Source: Halosimplex halobium (lineage in GTDB: Archaea; Halobacteriota; Halobacteria; Halobacteriales; Haloarculaceae). Taken from it: 64,000 nt of DNA. The position numbers were made by a program, and so were the translations under genes. The stretch is from contig NZ_JBLKNX010000004.1 of assembly GCF_051414055.1 (NCBI RefSeq), positions 299,709 through 363,708 of the forward strand. The letters are read 5' to 3'. Below are positions 9,157 to 17,198 of the stretch, piece by piece. Every line of letters starts with the position of its first letter. Within the stretch, counting starts at the first letter, position 1. A model generated the notes under the pieces. The model had not been told where the DNA came from. It did no database searches and saw only the letters and a list, made by a program, of their open reading frames with translations.

Positions 9157-9735
9157 CTACCCCTCGATGGTCCACTCGGCGACGACCGATTCCAGGGCCA
9201 CCCCGTCGACGGCGCGCGCCCCGACCACCAGGTCCCGTTCGTCAAGCGTCCCGACGACGGCCACGCGGTCGCGGACCGTCCCACCGTGGAGGGCGACCGT
9301 CTCACCGGCCAGTGTCGTCTCCACCCACCGCTCGTCGGGTAGGCCGAGCCAGTTGTGTACCGTCACGGCCAGTTCCTCGGCGGACCGGGTCCCAGGGGTC
9401 ACCCGCAGCCTGTCGCCGTCGGCGCCGTCGGTCGGCCGCGCGACGAATCGCGCGAGCCACCGGTCCTCGAAGGTCACGTCGACCGGCTCGTAGTCGAAGG
9501 GCTGGACCGACGGGAGCGGCGGCGTTCCGCCGAGGTCGGCGCTCGCACGTTCGACGGCCGCGGCGTAGCCGTTCGCGTCGCCGACCGTCGCGGTCGGCGC
9601 GTCGGTCGAGTCGGTCCGGCGCTCCGACCCGGCCGGTCGCTCGTCGCCGTCGCCGGAGAGCAACAGCGCCGACCCCGCTCCACCGACGCCGAGGACGGTA
9701 AGGACTTTCAGCACGTCACGTCGTTCGGCGTTCAT
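9157..9735 (-). CDS. Exported or membrane-anchored protein, second gene of a propeller-protein pair
   Basis: This is a 192-residue protein with a basic N-terminus (AERRDVLKVL) and a hydrophobic segment (TVLGVGGAGSALLLSG). That looks like a Tat-type signal or signal anchor. A low-complexity linker rich in D, S and T follows, then a beta-rich domain of about 120 residues (FEDRWLARFVARP, ELAVTVHNWLGLP, VALHGGTVRDRVAVVGTLDERDLVV). I do not recognise the family. Its start overlaps the stop of the upstream propeller gene (ATGA at 9734-9737 read on the minus strand), so the two are almost certainly cotranslated and probably act together at the cell surface. Confidence 0.7.
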   Translation of the reverse strand: MNAERRDVLKVLTVLGVGGAGSALLLSGDGDERPAGSERRTDSTDAPTATVGDANGYAAAVERASADLGGTPPLPSVQPFDYEPVDVTFEDRWLARFVARPTDGADGDRLRVTPGTRSAEELAVTVHNWLGLPDERWVETTLAGETVALHGGTVRDRVAVVGTLDERDLVVGARAVDGVALESVVAEWTIEG

Positions 9736-12125
9736 CAGGCATCACCGCCATTCGCCCAGAACTCGGCGTTGATCGACCCGGTTACGTCGTCGCCGATCTC
9801 GGTCTGGGCGAGTCCGAACAACTCCTGGCTCTTTCGGGCAGTCGTCTTCGCGGTGTCGGCCCTGCGCGCGTACTCGTCGGCCTTGCGCTGAGCGCCGGAC
9901 CACGGGTTCCACACCGCCCCGAGCCACCCGTCGGCGATCGCCTCCCAGTACAGCGACGCGGCCTCGAACGCGAGGGCGTTCATCTGATAGGCCGACTGGA
10001 GGTACGCGTCGTACACAAAGATGTCGCCGACGATGTGTTCGTCCCGGTCGAACCTCGCCTGCAGGTTTCGGAGCGTCTTGACGACCGGCAGTCGCGCGTT
10101 AGCGTAGGCGTTCTGGAGCGCGTGGACCGACGTCTTCTTCTGTACGTCGCTCTCGACGATCCCGCTGGCCGCGGTGACGGCGAGTCCGACGAAAAAGCTA
10201 CGCGCTCCCTTGAGGGCTGTCGACGCCGATGCGGAGAACGCGCTCGCCCCGGCCGTCCCGAGCGCGCTCAGGTACTGCCCCCACGCGGACGCGAGCGTCA
10301 ATCCGCTACTGATGCCACTGTGTAGCAGCGCCGCCGCGTCTGCCCACGTCCGGAGCGTCTCGTCGAGGCCGCTGTACGAGCGGATACCCCGGGCCCGCTG
10401 GTCGATCGACTCGGCGTTTTGCAGACACGCCGTCAGCTTCTGGAACGCCTCGCGGTAGGGTCGCGACACCGGATCCATCGACCAGCTAATCGCGTCGCTC
10501 ATGATGCCCAGCGCCGGTCCGACGAGCGCGCTCGTGTACTGTCCGGAGATGAAGACGACGATCTCCGCAACGTCCCACCCCAGCTGGGTGACCCGGCCGA
10601 GTGTCTCGTAGCTCGCCGACGCGTCGCGAACCGTCCGCATCCGCTCGACCTCCCGGTCCCAGTCGATCGCCCACAGCCCCTCCGAGAAGGTGTCGAGCGC
10701 GACCACGTCCTTCGTCGTCGTCCGGTCGACCAGCCCGTAGTCGGTCGTCGTCACCGCCACCCGCTCCGGGTTGACCTCCGGGATCGACCGGATCAGGTAG
10801 TAGGTCCCGTAGCCGGTGTCGACGACCGTCTTCACGCCCTCCCGGAGCGCGTAGGGCACGTCTCCAGGCGTTGCGGTCACGCTCTCGGTCGGCGTAGGGG
10901 CCTCGGTCGGTGTCGGCGACGGCGTCGCCGTGGGTGTCGCGGTCGGCGTGGGTGTCGGACTCGGTGTCGGCGTCGGCGAGGGTGTGGGGCTGGGCGTCGG
11001 CGGCAGTTCGTCGCCGAGGGCCACGAGCCCGCGGTTCCCGCTGGCCACGTAGACGACGCCGCCGGCGACCGCGACGGGCGCGGTCGTCCCGCCTACCTCG
11101 CGACGCCAGCGGACCGACCCGTCCGAGCGCGCGAACGCTGTGACGACGTCGCCCGCGCCGCCGACGACCACCGCCGACTCGGTGACCGCCACCGCCGTCG
11201 CCTCCCCCTCGACCGACCCGGTCCACCGCTCGCTCCCGTCGGCCGGCGACCGGGCGGTGATCCCCTCCACGTCCTGGAGATAGACTGTGTCGTCGGTCAC
11301 CGCCGGCGACATGTCGAGACTCCCGGACGACCGTTCGAGGCGCCAGCGCTCGCTCCCGTCGTCGGTCGACAGCGCGTAGTAGTAGCTCCCGTCGTCGACG
11401 CGCCCGACCGGCACGTACACCGTCCCGTCACCGACCGTCGGCTCCGTGAACATGTACTCGCTGTCCGTCTCGAAGCGCCAGCGCTCGCTCCCGTCAGCGG
11501 TCGCCAGCGCGTGGACGTTCCCGCTCTGCGTGCTCACGTAGAGCGCCCCGTCGCCCACCGGGGGCCGCGTCGCGACCCGCTCGTCGAGCGACGCCGTCCA
11601 CTGCTGTTCCCCGTCGGACGCCGACAGCGCGTAGACGTCCCCGTAGTAGGTCACGACGTAGACGGTGCCGTCGGCGACGGTGACCTGCGGATTCACGCTC
11701 CGTCCGGGGTTGACCGCCCACCGTTCGGTCCCGTCCTCGACGGCGAGCGCGCGGACCTGCCCGTTGTTCGGCGCGACGTAGACGGTTCCGTCCGCGACTG
11801 CGGGCGCCGTGAATATCGGATCGTCCGGGTCGAACCGCCACCGCTCCGTCCCCTCCCGCAGCGAGACCGCGTACAGAACGTCGTCCCGCGGCACGACGAA
11901 CGCCGACCCGCCGGCGACGACCGGTTCGGTCTCCAGCTCGGCGCCGACCCCGAAGGTCCAGAGTCGCCCCGGCTCCGTGTCCGGCACCACGGCGTCGGGG
12001 GTGTACGCGCTGTTGCGCGCGTCGTAGTGCGGTTGCGGCCACGACGACCCGCTCGTACCCACTTGGCCGGCGTCGTCGCCCGAAACCCCGGCCGCCGGTG
12101 GTTCACCGAAACCCTCTCCGTTCAC
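9735..12125 (-). CDS. PQQ-type beta-propeller protein with Pro/Thr linker and helical C-terminal domain
   Basis: The protein is about 796 residues. The first 380 residues hold at least seven propeller repeats ending in variants of DGSERWRFE (GTERWRF, GTERWAVN, GEQQWTAS, GSERWRLE, GSVRWRRE), as in PQQ/BamB-like propellers. A Pro/Thr/Ser linker of about 55 residues follows (PTPSPTPTATP type), then some 370 residues of mostly alpha-helical sequence that I do not recognise. I prefer the GTG at 12125 because a TATA-like AATAAA (plus-strand 12149-12154) lies 24-29 nt upstream; an in-frame ATG at 12173 would add 16 residues. Neither start gives a clear signal peptide, which is odd for a propeller with a PT linker. 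Confidence 0.75.
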   Translation of the reverse strand: MNGEGFGEPPAAGVSGDDAGQVGTSGSSWPQPHYDARNSAYTPDAVVPDTEPGRLWTFGVGAELETEPVVAGGSAFVVPRDDVLYAVSLREGTERWRFDPDDPIFTAPAVADGTVYVAPNNGQVRALAVEDGTERWAVNPGRSVNPQVTVADGTVYVVTYYGDVYALSASDGEQQWTASLDERVATRPPVGDGALYVSTQSGNVHALATADGSERWRFETDSEYMFTEPTVGDGTVYVPVGRVDDGSYYYALSTDDGSERWRLERSSGSLDMSPAVTDDTVYLQDVEGITARSPADGSERWTGSVEGEATAVAVTESAVVVGGAGDVVTAFARSDGSVRWRREVGGTTAPVAVAGGVVYVASGNRGLVALGDELPPTPSPTPSPTPTPSPTPTPTATPTATPSPTPTEAPTPTESVTATPGDVPYALREGVKTVVDTGYGTYYLIRSIPEVNPERVAVTTTDYGLVDRTTTKDVVALDTFSEGLWAIDWDREVERMRTVRDASASYETLGRVTQLGWDVAEIVVFISGQYTSALVGPALGIMSDAISWSMDPVSRPYREAFQKLTACLQNAESIDQRARGIRSYSGLDETLRTWADAAALLHSGISSGLTLASAWGQYLSALGTAGASAFSASASTALKGARSFFVGLAVTAASGIVESDVQKKTSVHALQNAYANARLPVVKTLRNLQARFDRDEHIVGDIFVYDAYLQSAYQMNALAFEAASLYWEAIADGWLGAVWNPWSGAQRKADEYARRADTAKTTARKSQELFGLAQTEIGDDVTGSINAEFWANGGDA

Positions 12126-12148
12126 ACCGAGTCCTGCGTACAGGACAC

Positions 12149-12154
12149 AATAAA
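12149..12154 (-). promoter_or_regulatory. TATA-like box of the propeller-protein operon
   Basis: On the minus strand the sequence reads GCGTTTATTGTG. The TTTATT core ends about 24 nt before a GTG in the gene's frame, predicting a leaderless GTG start at 12125. Confidence 0.5.
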
Positions 12155-12233
12155 CGCTCGTGTGGCGGCACATACTCCGCCACCAACTTCCGCCCGCCGT
12201 CGCCGCGATTGCGCGGGACTCCGCTCTCGTCCG

Positions 12234-13070
12234 CTACTCCCCGTCCCGCAGCTCGTGGACGCGCTCGACGTTCCAGGCGTAGCTCTTGCCGTCCTCGGTC
12301 GGCGTCTCCAGCACGAGCGGCACGTCCAGCAGGTCCTCGTGGTTCAGGAACGCGCGCATGCCGTCCTCGCCGATCTCGCCCTCGCCGATGTGGGCGTGTT
12401 CGTCCTTGTTCGTCCCGCAGGCGTGTTTCGAGTCGTTGAGGTGGATACACTCCAGGTGCTCCAGCCCGACCACGTCGTCGAACTCGGCGACGGTCTCCGC
12501 GACCCCCTCTGGCGTCGAGAGGTCGTAGCCCGCCGCGAACATGTGAGCGGTGTCGAGACACACGTCCAGGTCCTGCTCGGAGCGGGCGAGCACGTCCGCG
12601 AGGTGTTCGAAGTCGCCGCCGAGTTTCGTGCCAGAGCCGGCGTCGGACTCGACGAGGACGGTGACGCCCTGGGGAATCTCCAGTTCGTCCAGCGCGCCCG
12701 CGGCGTTGTCGAGGCCGCCGTCGACGCCCGCGCCCGTGTGGGCGCCGAGGTGGACGTTGACGTACTCGATGCCGAGCTTGTCGGCGGCGTCGACCTCCTT
12801 CTGCATCGAGTCGACGGACTTCTCGCGGAGGTCGTCTTTCGGGGTACAGAGGTTGACGAGATAGGAGGAGTGGATCACCCACGGGCCGAGGTCGTGCTCG
12901 TCTGTCAGTTCGCGGAACTGTGCGGCTTCGTCGTCGCCGATCGACGGGTCCTGCCAGACCTGCGGCGAGTGCGAGAAGATCTGGCCGCAGTTGCCGCCGA
13001 TCTCCAGCTGTTCGTCGACGGCGTTGGGGACGCCGCCCGCGATCGATGTGTGTGCGCCGACACGGGTCAT
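12234..13070 (-). CDS. nfo: Deoxyribonuclease IV (endonuclease IV, AP endonuclease)
   Basis: This 278-residue TIM-barrel enzyme cleaves DNA at abasic sites in base excision repair with three zinc ions. All family signatures are present: GAHTSIAGG near the N-terminus, HSSYLVN and YVNVHLGAHTG (metal-binding histidines), VLVESDAG (glutamate ligand), CLDTAHMFAAGYD, and HLNDSKHACGTNKDEHAHIGEG with the final VLETPTEDG. Length is normal. The gene has its own divergent-free promoter space to the right and ends about 110 bp before the propeller operon start on the same strand. Confidence is high. Confidence 0.95.
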   Translation of the reverse strand: MTRVGAHTSIAGGVPNAVDEQLEIGGNCGQIFSHSPQVWQDPSIGDDEAAQFRELTDEHDLGPWVIHSSYLVNLCTPKDDLREKSVDSMQKEVDAADKLGIEYVNVHLGAHTGAGVDGGLDNAAGALDELEIPQGVTVLVESDAGSGTKLGGDFEHLADVLARSEQDLDVCLDTAHMFAAGYDLSTPEGVAETVAEFDDVVGLEHLECIHLNDSKHACGTNKDEHAHIGEGEIGEDGMRAFLNHEDLLDVPLVLETPTEDGKSYAWNVERVHELRDGE

Positions 13071-13184
13071 GGCCGACCGCAGGGAGTCGACCGGGATAGT
13101 CGTATCGGACCGGCGCGGGCCGGCCGAGACCGCCCCGACAGCCGACCGTCGTCGAGCGCGCCGGCGGTCACACGCCGCCGGCAG

Positions 13185-13298
13185 TCACACACGCGCCCGC
13201 CGACGGCGTCGGACCCCGTAGGCGTACACGAGCGTCAGGAACAGCAGGGTGACCAGCGCCCAGGCGAGCACGCCGACGAGGATCGCCCACAGGAGCAT
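13185..13298 (-). CDS. 37-residue single-helix membrane microprotein
   Basis: The frame encodes an N-terminal helix of about 27 hydrophobic residues (MLLWAILVGVLAWALVTLLF, then LTLVYAYG) followed by a strongly basic tail (VRRRRRARV). It would sit in the membrane with its tail in the cytoplasm. A TATA-like TTACAA (minus strand, plus-strand 13325-13330) lies about 29 nt before the ATG, giving a leaderless gene of the usual haloarchaeal type. The hydrophobic codon choice and the well-placed promoter argue that it is real despite its length. It is unrelated to the flanking nfo and conserved hypothetical genes; its function is unknown. Confidence 0.6.
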   Translation of the reverse strand: MLLWAILVGVLAWALVTLLFLTLVYAYGVRRRRRARV

Positions 13299-13420
13299 AC
13301 CCCAACGTAGCCCGTCGCGGCCGATTGTAATGCACCGCTTGACCGGCGTCAGGCAGTCATTGATTCGGGAGTGACTGCAGTTCGGCGGTCGTTACCGCGG
13401 GGCCGTCCGAACGGGGCCGG

Positions 13421-14074
13421 TCAGACGACGTCGCCGCGGACGGACGCGCCCTCCTGGCGCTCGCGGTAGGCGCGGAGGGCGTCGGCGGCCTCCTCGGCGA
13501 CCTCGGGGTCGGCGCCGAGCATCTCCAGGGCGCCCGAGAGCGTCGGGAGGACGAACTCGCCCTCGCGCAGTTTCCGGAACGCCTCCTCGCTGCGCTGGCC
13601 GTCGACCCACAGGCAGGCCCCGCGGGGGTCGAGGATCTGCTCGTAGTCGTCGGTGGCGAGCGCGCCCTCCAGGCGCTGGGTGACGTTGTCGTCGAAGGAG
13701 GCGTTGCACACTTCGAGGTGGACGGGTTCGTCGTCGTCGACGAGGTGGGCGGCGAGACACTTCTCGGGGGCGGCGTAGCCGTTGGCGTTGGTGCGGACGT
13801 GCTCGGTGTGTTCGGCGGCCCAGTCGGCCCGGACCGTCTCGCCGATCCCGTCGACGCCGAGCGCGAGGTCGTCGGGGTCGACCTCGCTGTCGTCGCCGCC
13901 GACGAGGATGTCCTTGGTGAGATAGATGTCGAGGCGCTCGACGGGGTCGAGGCCGAGCGTCACGTCGCCGAAGACCCAGATCTCCCGGACGGGGACGGGC
14001 ATGCGGTCGTCCTCGACGCGGGCGACGAGCTCCTCGACGCGGGCGACGGCCTCCTCGCGCGAGAGGTCGGTCAT
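13421..14074 (-). CDS. Conserved haloarchaeal protein, unknown function
   Basis: This is a 217-residue acidic soluble protein. It begins with a helix (MTDLSREEAVARVEELVARV). The segment PVREIWVFGDVTLGLDPVERLDIYLTKD resembles a nucleotidyltransferase-like or kinase-like strand-turn (VFGD.xxGxxxxxxDIYL), which may point to a distant nucleotidyltransferase fold, but the catalytic pair is not obvious. The C-terminal third is helical (SGALEMLGADPEVAEEAADALRAY). The start at 14074 fits the conserved-looking N-terminus; the frame is open to 14161, but the extra residues are low quality. No membrane segment is present. It is divergent from the histidine kinase gene. Confidence 0.75.
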   Translation of the reverse strand: MTDLSREEAVARVEELVARVEDDRMPVPVREIWVFGDVTLGLDPVERLDIYLTKDILVGGDDSEVDPDDLALGVDGIGETVRADWAAEHTEHVRTNANGYAAPEKCLAAHLVDDDEPVHLEVCNASFDDNVTQRLEGALATDDYEQILDPRGACLWVDGQRSEEAFRKLREGEFVLPTLSGALEMLGADPEVAEEAADALRAYRERQEGASVRGDVV

Positions 14075-14165
14075 CGGGCCGGCGTAGCCGCCGGAGGGGG
14101 AAAACGGTTTCTCGATGGCCCCGCTCGCGGCGGTGGTATCACAGGTCGATCCCGGAGGCACGGAG

Positions 14166-14172
14166 TTTTATA
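14166..14172 (+). promoter_or_regulatory. TATA box of the histidine kinase gene at 14197
   Basis: TTTTATA followed by CGGG stands 25-31 nt before the ATG at 14197, in a G+C-rich gap between divergent genes. The position predicts a leaderless transcript and fixes the start codon. Confidence 0.6.
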
Positions 14173-14196
14173 CGGGTAGTCGGAAATGGGTAGTCG

Positions 14197-15855
14197 ATGC
14201 GCCTCCGGACGCGGTTCGTCCTGGCGCTGGCGCTGGTGGCGCTGGTGCTGTCGGCCACGTCGCTGGTCGGGTTCGTCCTCTACCGGGACGCGGTCGTCGG
14301 CCAGGAGCGGACCGACCTTGCCCACTCCGCCGAGTCCGTGGCGACACAGCTCGACGCCGTGCTCGCGGAGCGGGAGCGACAGGTCCAGCTGTGGGGGTCG
14401 GCGCCGTCGCTGGCCGAGCACGGGTCGCCACAGCAGGCGGCGCGGCTGCGGTCGTTCGTGGGGACCACGGAGTTCAGCGGCGCCTCCGTGATCGCGGCCA
14501 ACGGGACGATGACGGGGCTGTACTCGGAGGGGCTCTCCGCGGACGCCCGCGAGCGGATCGTCGGGAGCGGGTTCGGCGACCGGACGTACTTCAGGCGGGC
14601 GATGGCCGGCGAGACCTACGTCAGCGACCCGGTCAGGGCCGAGACGGGGAACCTCATCGTGACGGTGAGCACGCCGCTACGCGAGGCGGGCGAGACCGTC
14701 GGGACGTTCAACGCCGCGTTCCACCTCGACCAGGGGGACCTGGCGTCTATCGTCCGGGCCAACTCCGGGCCGACCCAGGGGGTCCGGATCGCCGCGAACG
14801 GGACGACGCTGTACGCGGCCGGGCCGGTCACGGGAACGGACGCGGCCGCGGACGCGGACCTGATCGCGGTCACCGAGCCCGTCCGGGCGACCGGCTGGAC
14901 GGTCTCGGCGACGACGACGCGGGCCGCCTTCGAGTCGCGGCTGTGGGCTGCCACGGCCGCCCAGGCCGCCGCGTTCGGGCTGGTGTTGCTGTCGGTGGCC
15001 GTCTTCGGGGTCTGGATCTACCGGGAGTTCGTCGGCAACATCGAGCGGCTCCGCGACGGGTTCGGAGCGCTGGTCGACGGCGACTACGGCTCGACCGTCT
15101 CGCTGACGGGCGCGACGGAGTGGACCGAGCTCGAAGGGGGGTTCAACGACCTGAGCGAGACGCTCGCCCAGCGGCGCACCGAGGTGATCGTCCTCAACCG
15201 CGTGCTGCGGCACAACCTCCGCAACGCGATGACTGTCGTCGTCGGTAACGCCGACCGCATCGCCGAGCGGACGGACGACGAGACGACCCGGACGGAGGCC
15301 GACCGGATCCGCCGCCGCGGCGAGTCGCTGCTGGAGTTGGCCGACCACGCGCGGGCCGTCGAGTCGTCGCTCGGCGCGCGCCCCGAGGAGACGACTGCCC
15401 GACCGGCCGCCGACATCGTCGCGGACGTGGCGGCGACGGTCCACGAGGAGTTCCCCCACGCGGACGTGCGGACGGCGGGCCCCGACGAGCGCGTCTCGGT
15501 CCCCAGCGGGGACCTGTTGCTCGTCGTGCTGGACGAACTCGCGCGCAACGCGGTCACGCACAACGACGCCCCGGAGCCGACCGTCGAGATCGACGCGGCC
15601 GTCGACGAGGGGACGGTGCGGTTTACCGTCGCCGACGACGGGCCGGGGATGCCCCCCGTCGAACAGCGCGTGCTCACCGAGAGCTTCGTCGAGACGCCGA
15701 CCCAGCACGGCGCCGGCCTCGGCCTCTGGCTGGTCACCTGGCTGGTCCACTGGGCCGACGGCGAGATCGACGTCGCCGTCGACGACGGCACGACCGTCAC
15801 CGTCACGGTCCCCCGCGATCCCGGCGACGGCGCGGACGGATCGAGCGACGGGTGA
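14197..15855 (+). CDS. Membrane sensor histidine kinase with extracellular Cache-type domain
   Basis: The protein has 552 residues. Order: transmembrane helix 6-28 (FVLALALVALVLSATSLVGF); extracellular domain about 30-245 with Cache-like features (DRTYFRRAMAGETYVSDPV, LIVTVSTPLREAGETVGTFN); second helix about 250-275; a HAMP-like linker; dimerisation helix with H339 in VLRHNLRNAM; and a HATPase domain with N-box (LDELARNAVTHND, about 443-455), DDGPGMP and GAGLGLWLV. It therefore senses an extracellular ligand and phosphorylates an unknown response regulator. No receiver gene is adjacent, so it is an orphan kinase here. The preceding TATA box supports this start. Confidence 0.9.
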   Translation: MRLRTRFVLALALVALVLSATSLVGFVLYRDAVVGQERTDLAHSAESVATQLDAVLAERERQVQLWGSAPSLAEHGSPQQAARLRSFVGTTEFSGASVIAANGTMTGLYSEGLSADARERIVGSGFGDRTYFRRAMAGETYVSDPVRAETGNLIVTVSTPLREAGETVGTFNAAFHLDQGDLASIVRANSGPTQGVRIAANGTTLYAAGPVTGTDAAADADLIAVTEPVRATGWTVSATTTRAAFESRLWAATAAQAAAFGLVLLSVAVFGVWIYREFVGNIERLRDGFGALVDGDYGSTVSLTGATEWTELEGGFNDLSETLAQRRTEVIVLNRVLRHNLRNAMTVVVGNADRIAERTDDETTRTEADRIRRRGESLLELADHARAVESSLGARPEETTARPAADIVADVAATVHEEFPHADVRTAGPDERVSVPSGDLLLVVLDELARNAVTHNDAPEPTVEIDAAVDEGTVRFTVADDGPGMPPVEQRVLTESFVETPTQHGAGLGLWLVTWLVHWADGEIDVAVDDGTTVTVTVPRDPGDGADGSSDG

Positions 15856-15944
15856 GAGAGCCGAGCGGGGGAGCGACCGGCGGCGGGCGTCCCGACGGGC
15901 GGGGAGCGAAACCCTGAGGGCCGTCGCCCCGGTAGGTCGGGGCG

Positions 15945-16964
15945 ATGGACTGCGACAAGTGCGGGTCGGCGGCGGTGATGGGCGCCGCCTACTCGGGGCT
16001 GCACCTCTGCGAGGAGCACTTCTGCCGGACCGTCGAGACCCGCGTCCGCCGGCGCGTCCGCGAGGACAACCTGGTCCCGCGCTCCGCGACGCCGGAGGAC
16101 CCCGAAACGTGGGTGATCGGCCTCTCCGGCGGGAAGGACTCGGTCGTCCTCACCGAGGTCCTCCACGACACCTTCCGCGAGGACCCCCGGATCGAACTCG
16201 TCGCCCTCTCGATCCACGAGGGCATCGAGGGCTACCGCGACGAGTCGATCGAGGCCTGCGAGGAACTCACCGCGGACCTCGACCTGCGCCACGAGGTGGT
16301 CTCCTACGCCGAGGAGTTCGGCGTCCGGATGGACGACGTGGTCGAGGACGACCCCGAGGGGATGGCCGCCTGCGCCTACTGCGGCGTCTTCCGCCGCGAC
16401 GTGCTGGAGCGGTACGCCGAGAAGCTCGGCGCCGACAAACTGCTGACCGGCCACAACTTAGACGACGAGGCCCAGACCGCGCTGATGAACGTCTTCGAGG
16501 GCGACGTCCAGCAGATGGCGAACCACTACGACGCGTCGCTGGGGCCGTTCCCCGAGGAGGACCGCGACGGGAAGCCGGTCGACCCGCCCGCGGACCCGAC
16601 CGAGCGGCCGCGGAACCCACAGGACCACCACGTCCCGCGGGCCAAGCCGCTGCGGGACGTGCCCGAGAAGGAGGTGGCGCTGTACGCCCACCTGCGGGAC
16701 CTGCCCGCCCACATCACCGAGTGTCCCCACGCCGAGGAGGCCTACCGCGGCGAGGTCCAGCAACTGTTGCTCGACATGGAGGACAACCACCCCGGGACGC
16801 GCCACTCGGTCATGGCCGGCTACGAGCAGTTCGCGGCGCTGGCCGCGTCGGCGTTCGGCGGGAGCGAAGCCGCCGACTACGGGGAGTGCGACAACTGCGG
16901 CGCGCCGACCGGCCGGGACGTGTGTCGGAAGTGCGACCTGCTCGAGGCGCTGGAAGCGGCCTGA
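15945..16964 (+). CDS. ncsA: tRNA 2-thiolation protein NcsA (TtuA/Ctu1 family)
   Basis: The protein has 339 residues. An N-terminal zinc-binding region (CDKC, CEEHFC) is followed by the PP-loop SGGKDS at 61-66, which activates tRNA with ATP. CAYCG at about 142-146 is the family's conserved cysteine motif for the iron-sulfur or catalytic cysteines, GHNLDDEAQT follows, and a C-terminal zinc ribbon ends the protein (CDNCGAPTGRDVCRKC). Members transfer sulfur to uridine 34 or 54 of tRNA, in archaea using a ubiquitin-like SAMP protein as donor. Length and motif order match the archaeal TIGR00269 group. The gene is 89 bp after the histidine kinase and is likely independent of it. Confidence 0.92.
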   Translation: MDCDKCGSAAVMGAAYSGLHLCEEHFCRTVETRVRRRVREDNLVPRSATPEDPETWVIGLSGGKDSVVLTEVLHDTFREDPRIELVALSIHEGIEGYRDESIEACEELTADLDLRHEVVSYAEEFGVRMDDVVEDDPEGMAACAYCGVFRRDVLERYAEKLGADKLLTGHNLDDEAQTALMNVFEGDVQQMANHYDASLGPFPEEDRDGKPVDPPADPTERPRNPQDHHVPRAKPLRDVPEKEVALYAHLRDLPAHITECPHAEEAYRGEVQQLLLDMEDNHPGTRHSVMAGYEQFAALAASAFGGSEAADYGECDNCGAPTGRDVCRKCDLLEALEAA

Positions 16965-17124
16965 CCGGATCGATACTCGCTCGCACTTCTCGGGCAGCGC
17001 CCGTCTGTCGCCGTCTTCACCGTCAGACACTGTGTGACGGGCGGTGCGCTCCGGCCGTCGGACAGCCGCGGCGAGTCGGACGCGCCGTCACACCGTCGGG
17101 GCGGTCGGCGTCGTCACTGGCCGG

Positions 17125-17142
17125 GCGAAAACAGAAAAGTGG
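17125..17142 (-). terminator. T-rich stretch after ftsZ2
   Basis: Read on the minus strand, downstream of the ftsZ2 stop, the sequence contains CACTTTTCTGTTTTCGC: two runs of four T in a G+C-rich gap. Archaeal RNA polymerase terminates at such T-tracts, so this is the likely end of the cdrS-ftsZ2 transcript, about 60 nt past the stop codon. Confidence 0.5.
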
Positions 17143-17198
17143 GTCGAGCGGTCCCTGGAAACGGTGGAGGGGTCTCCAGTGGGGTCGACCCGGGAGCC

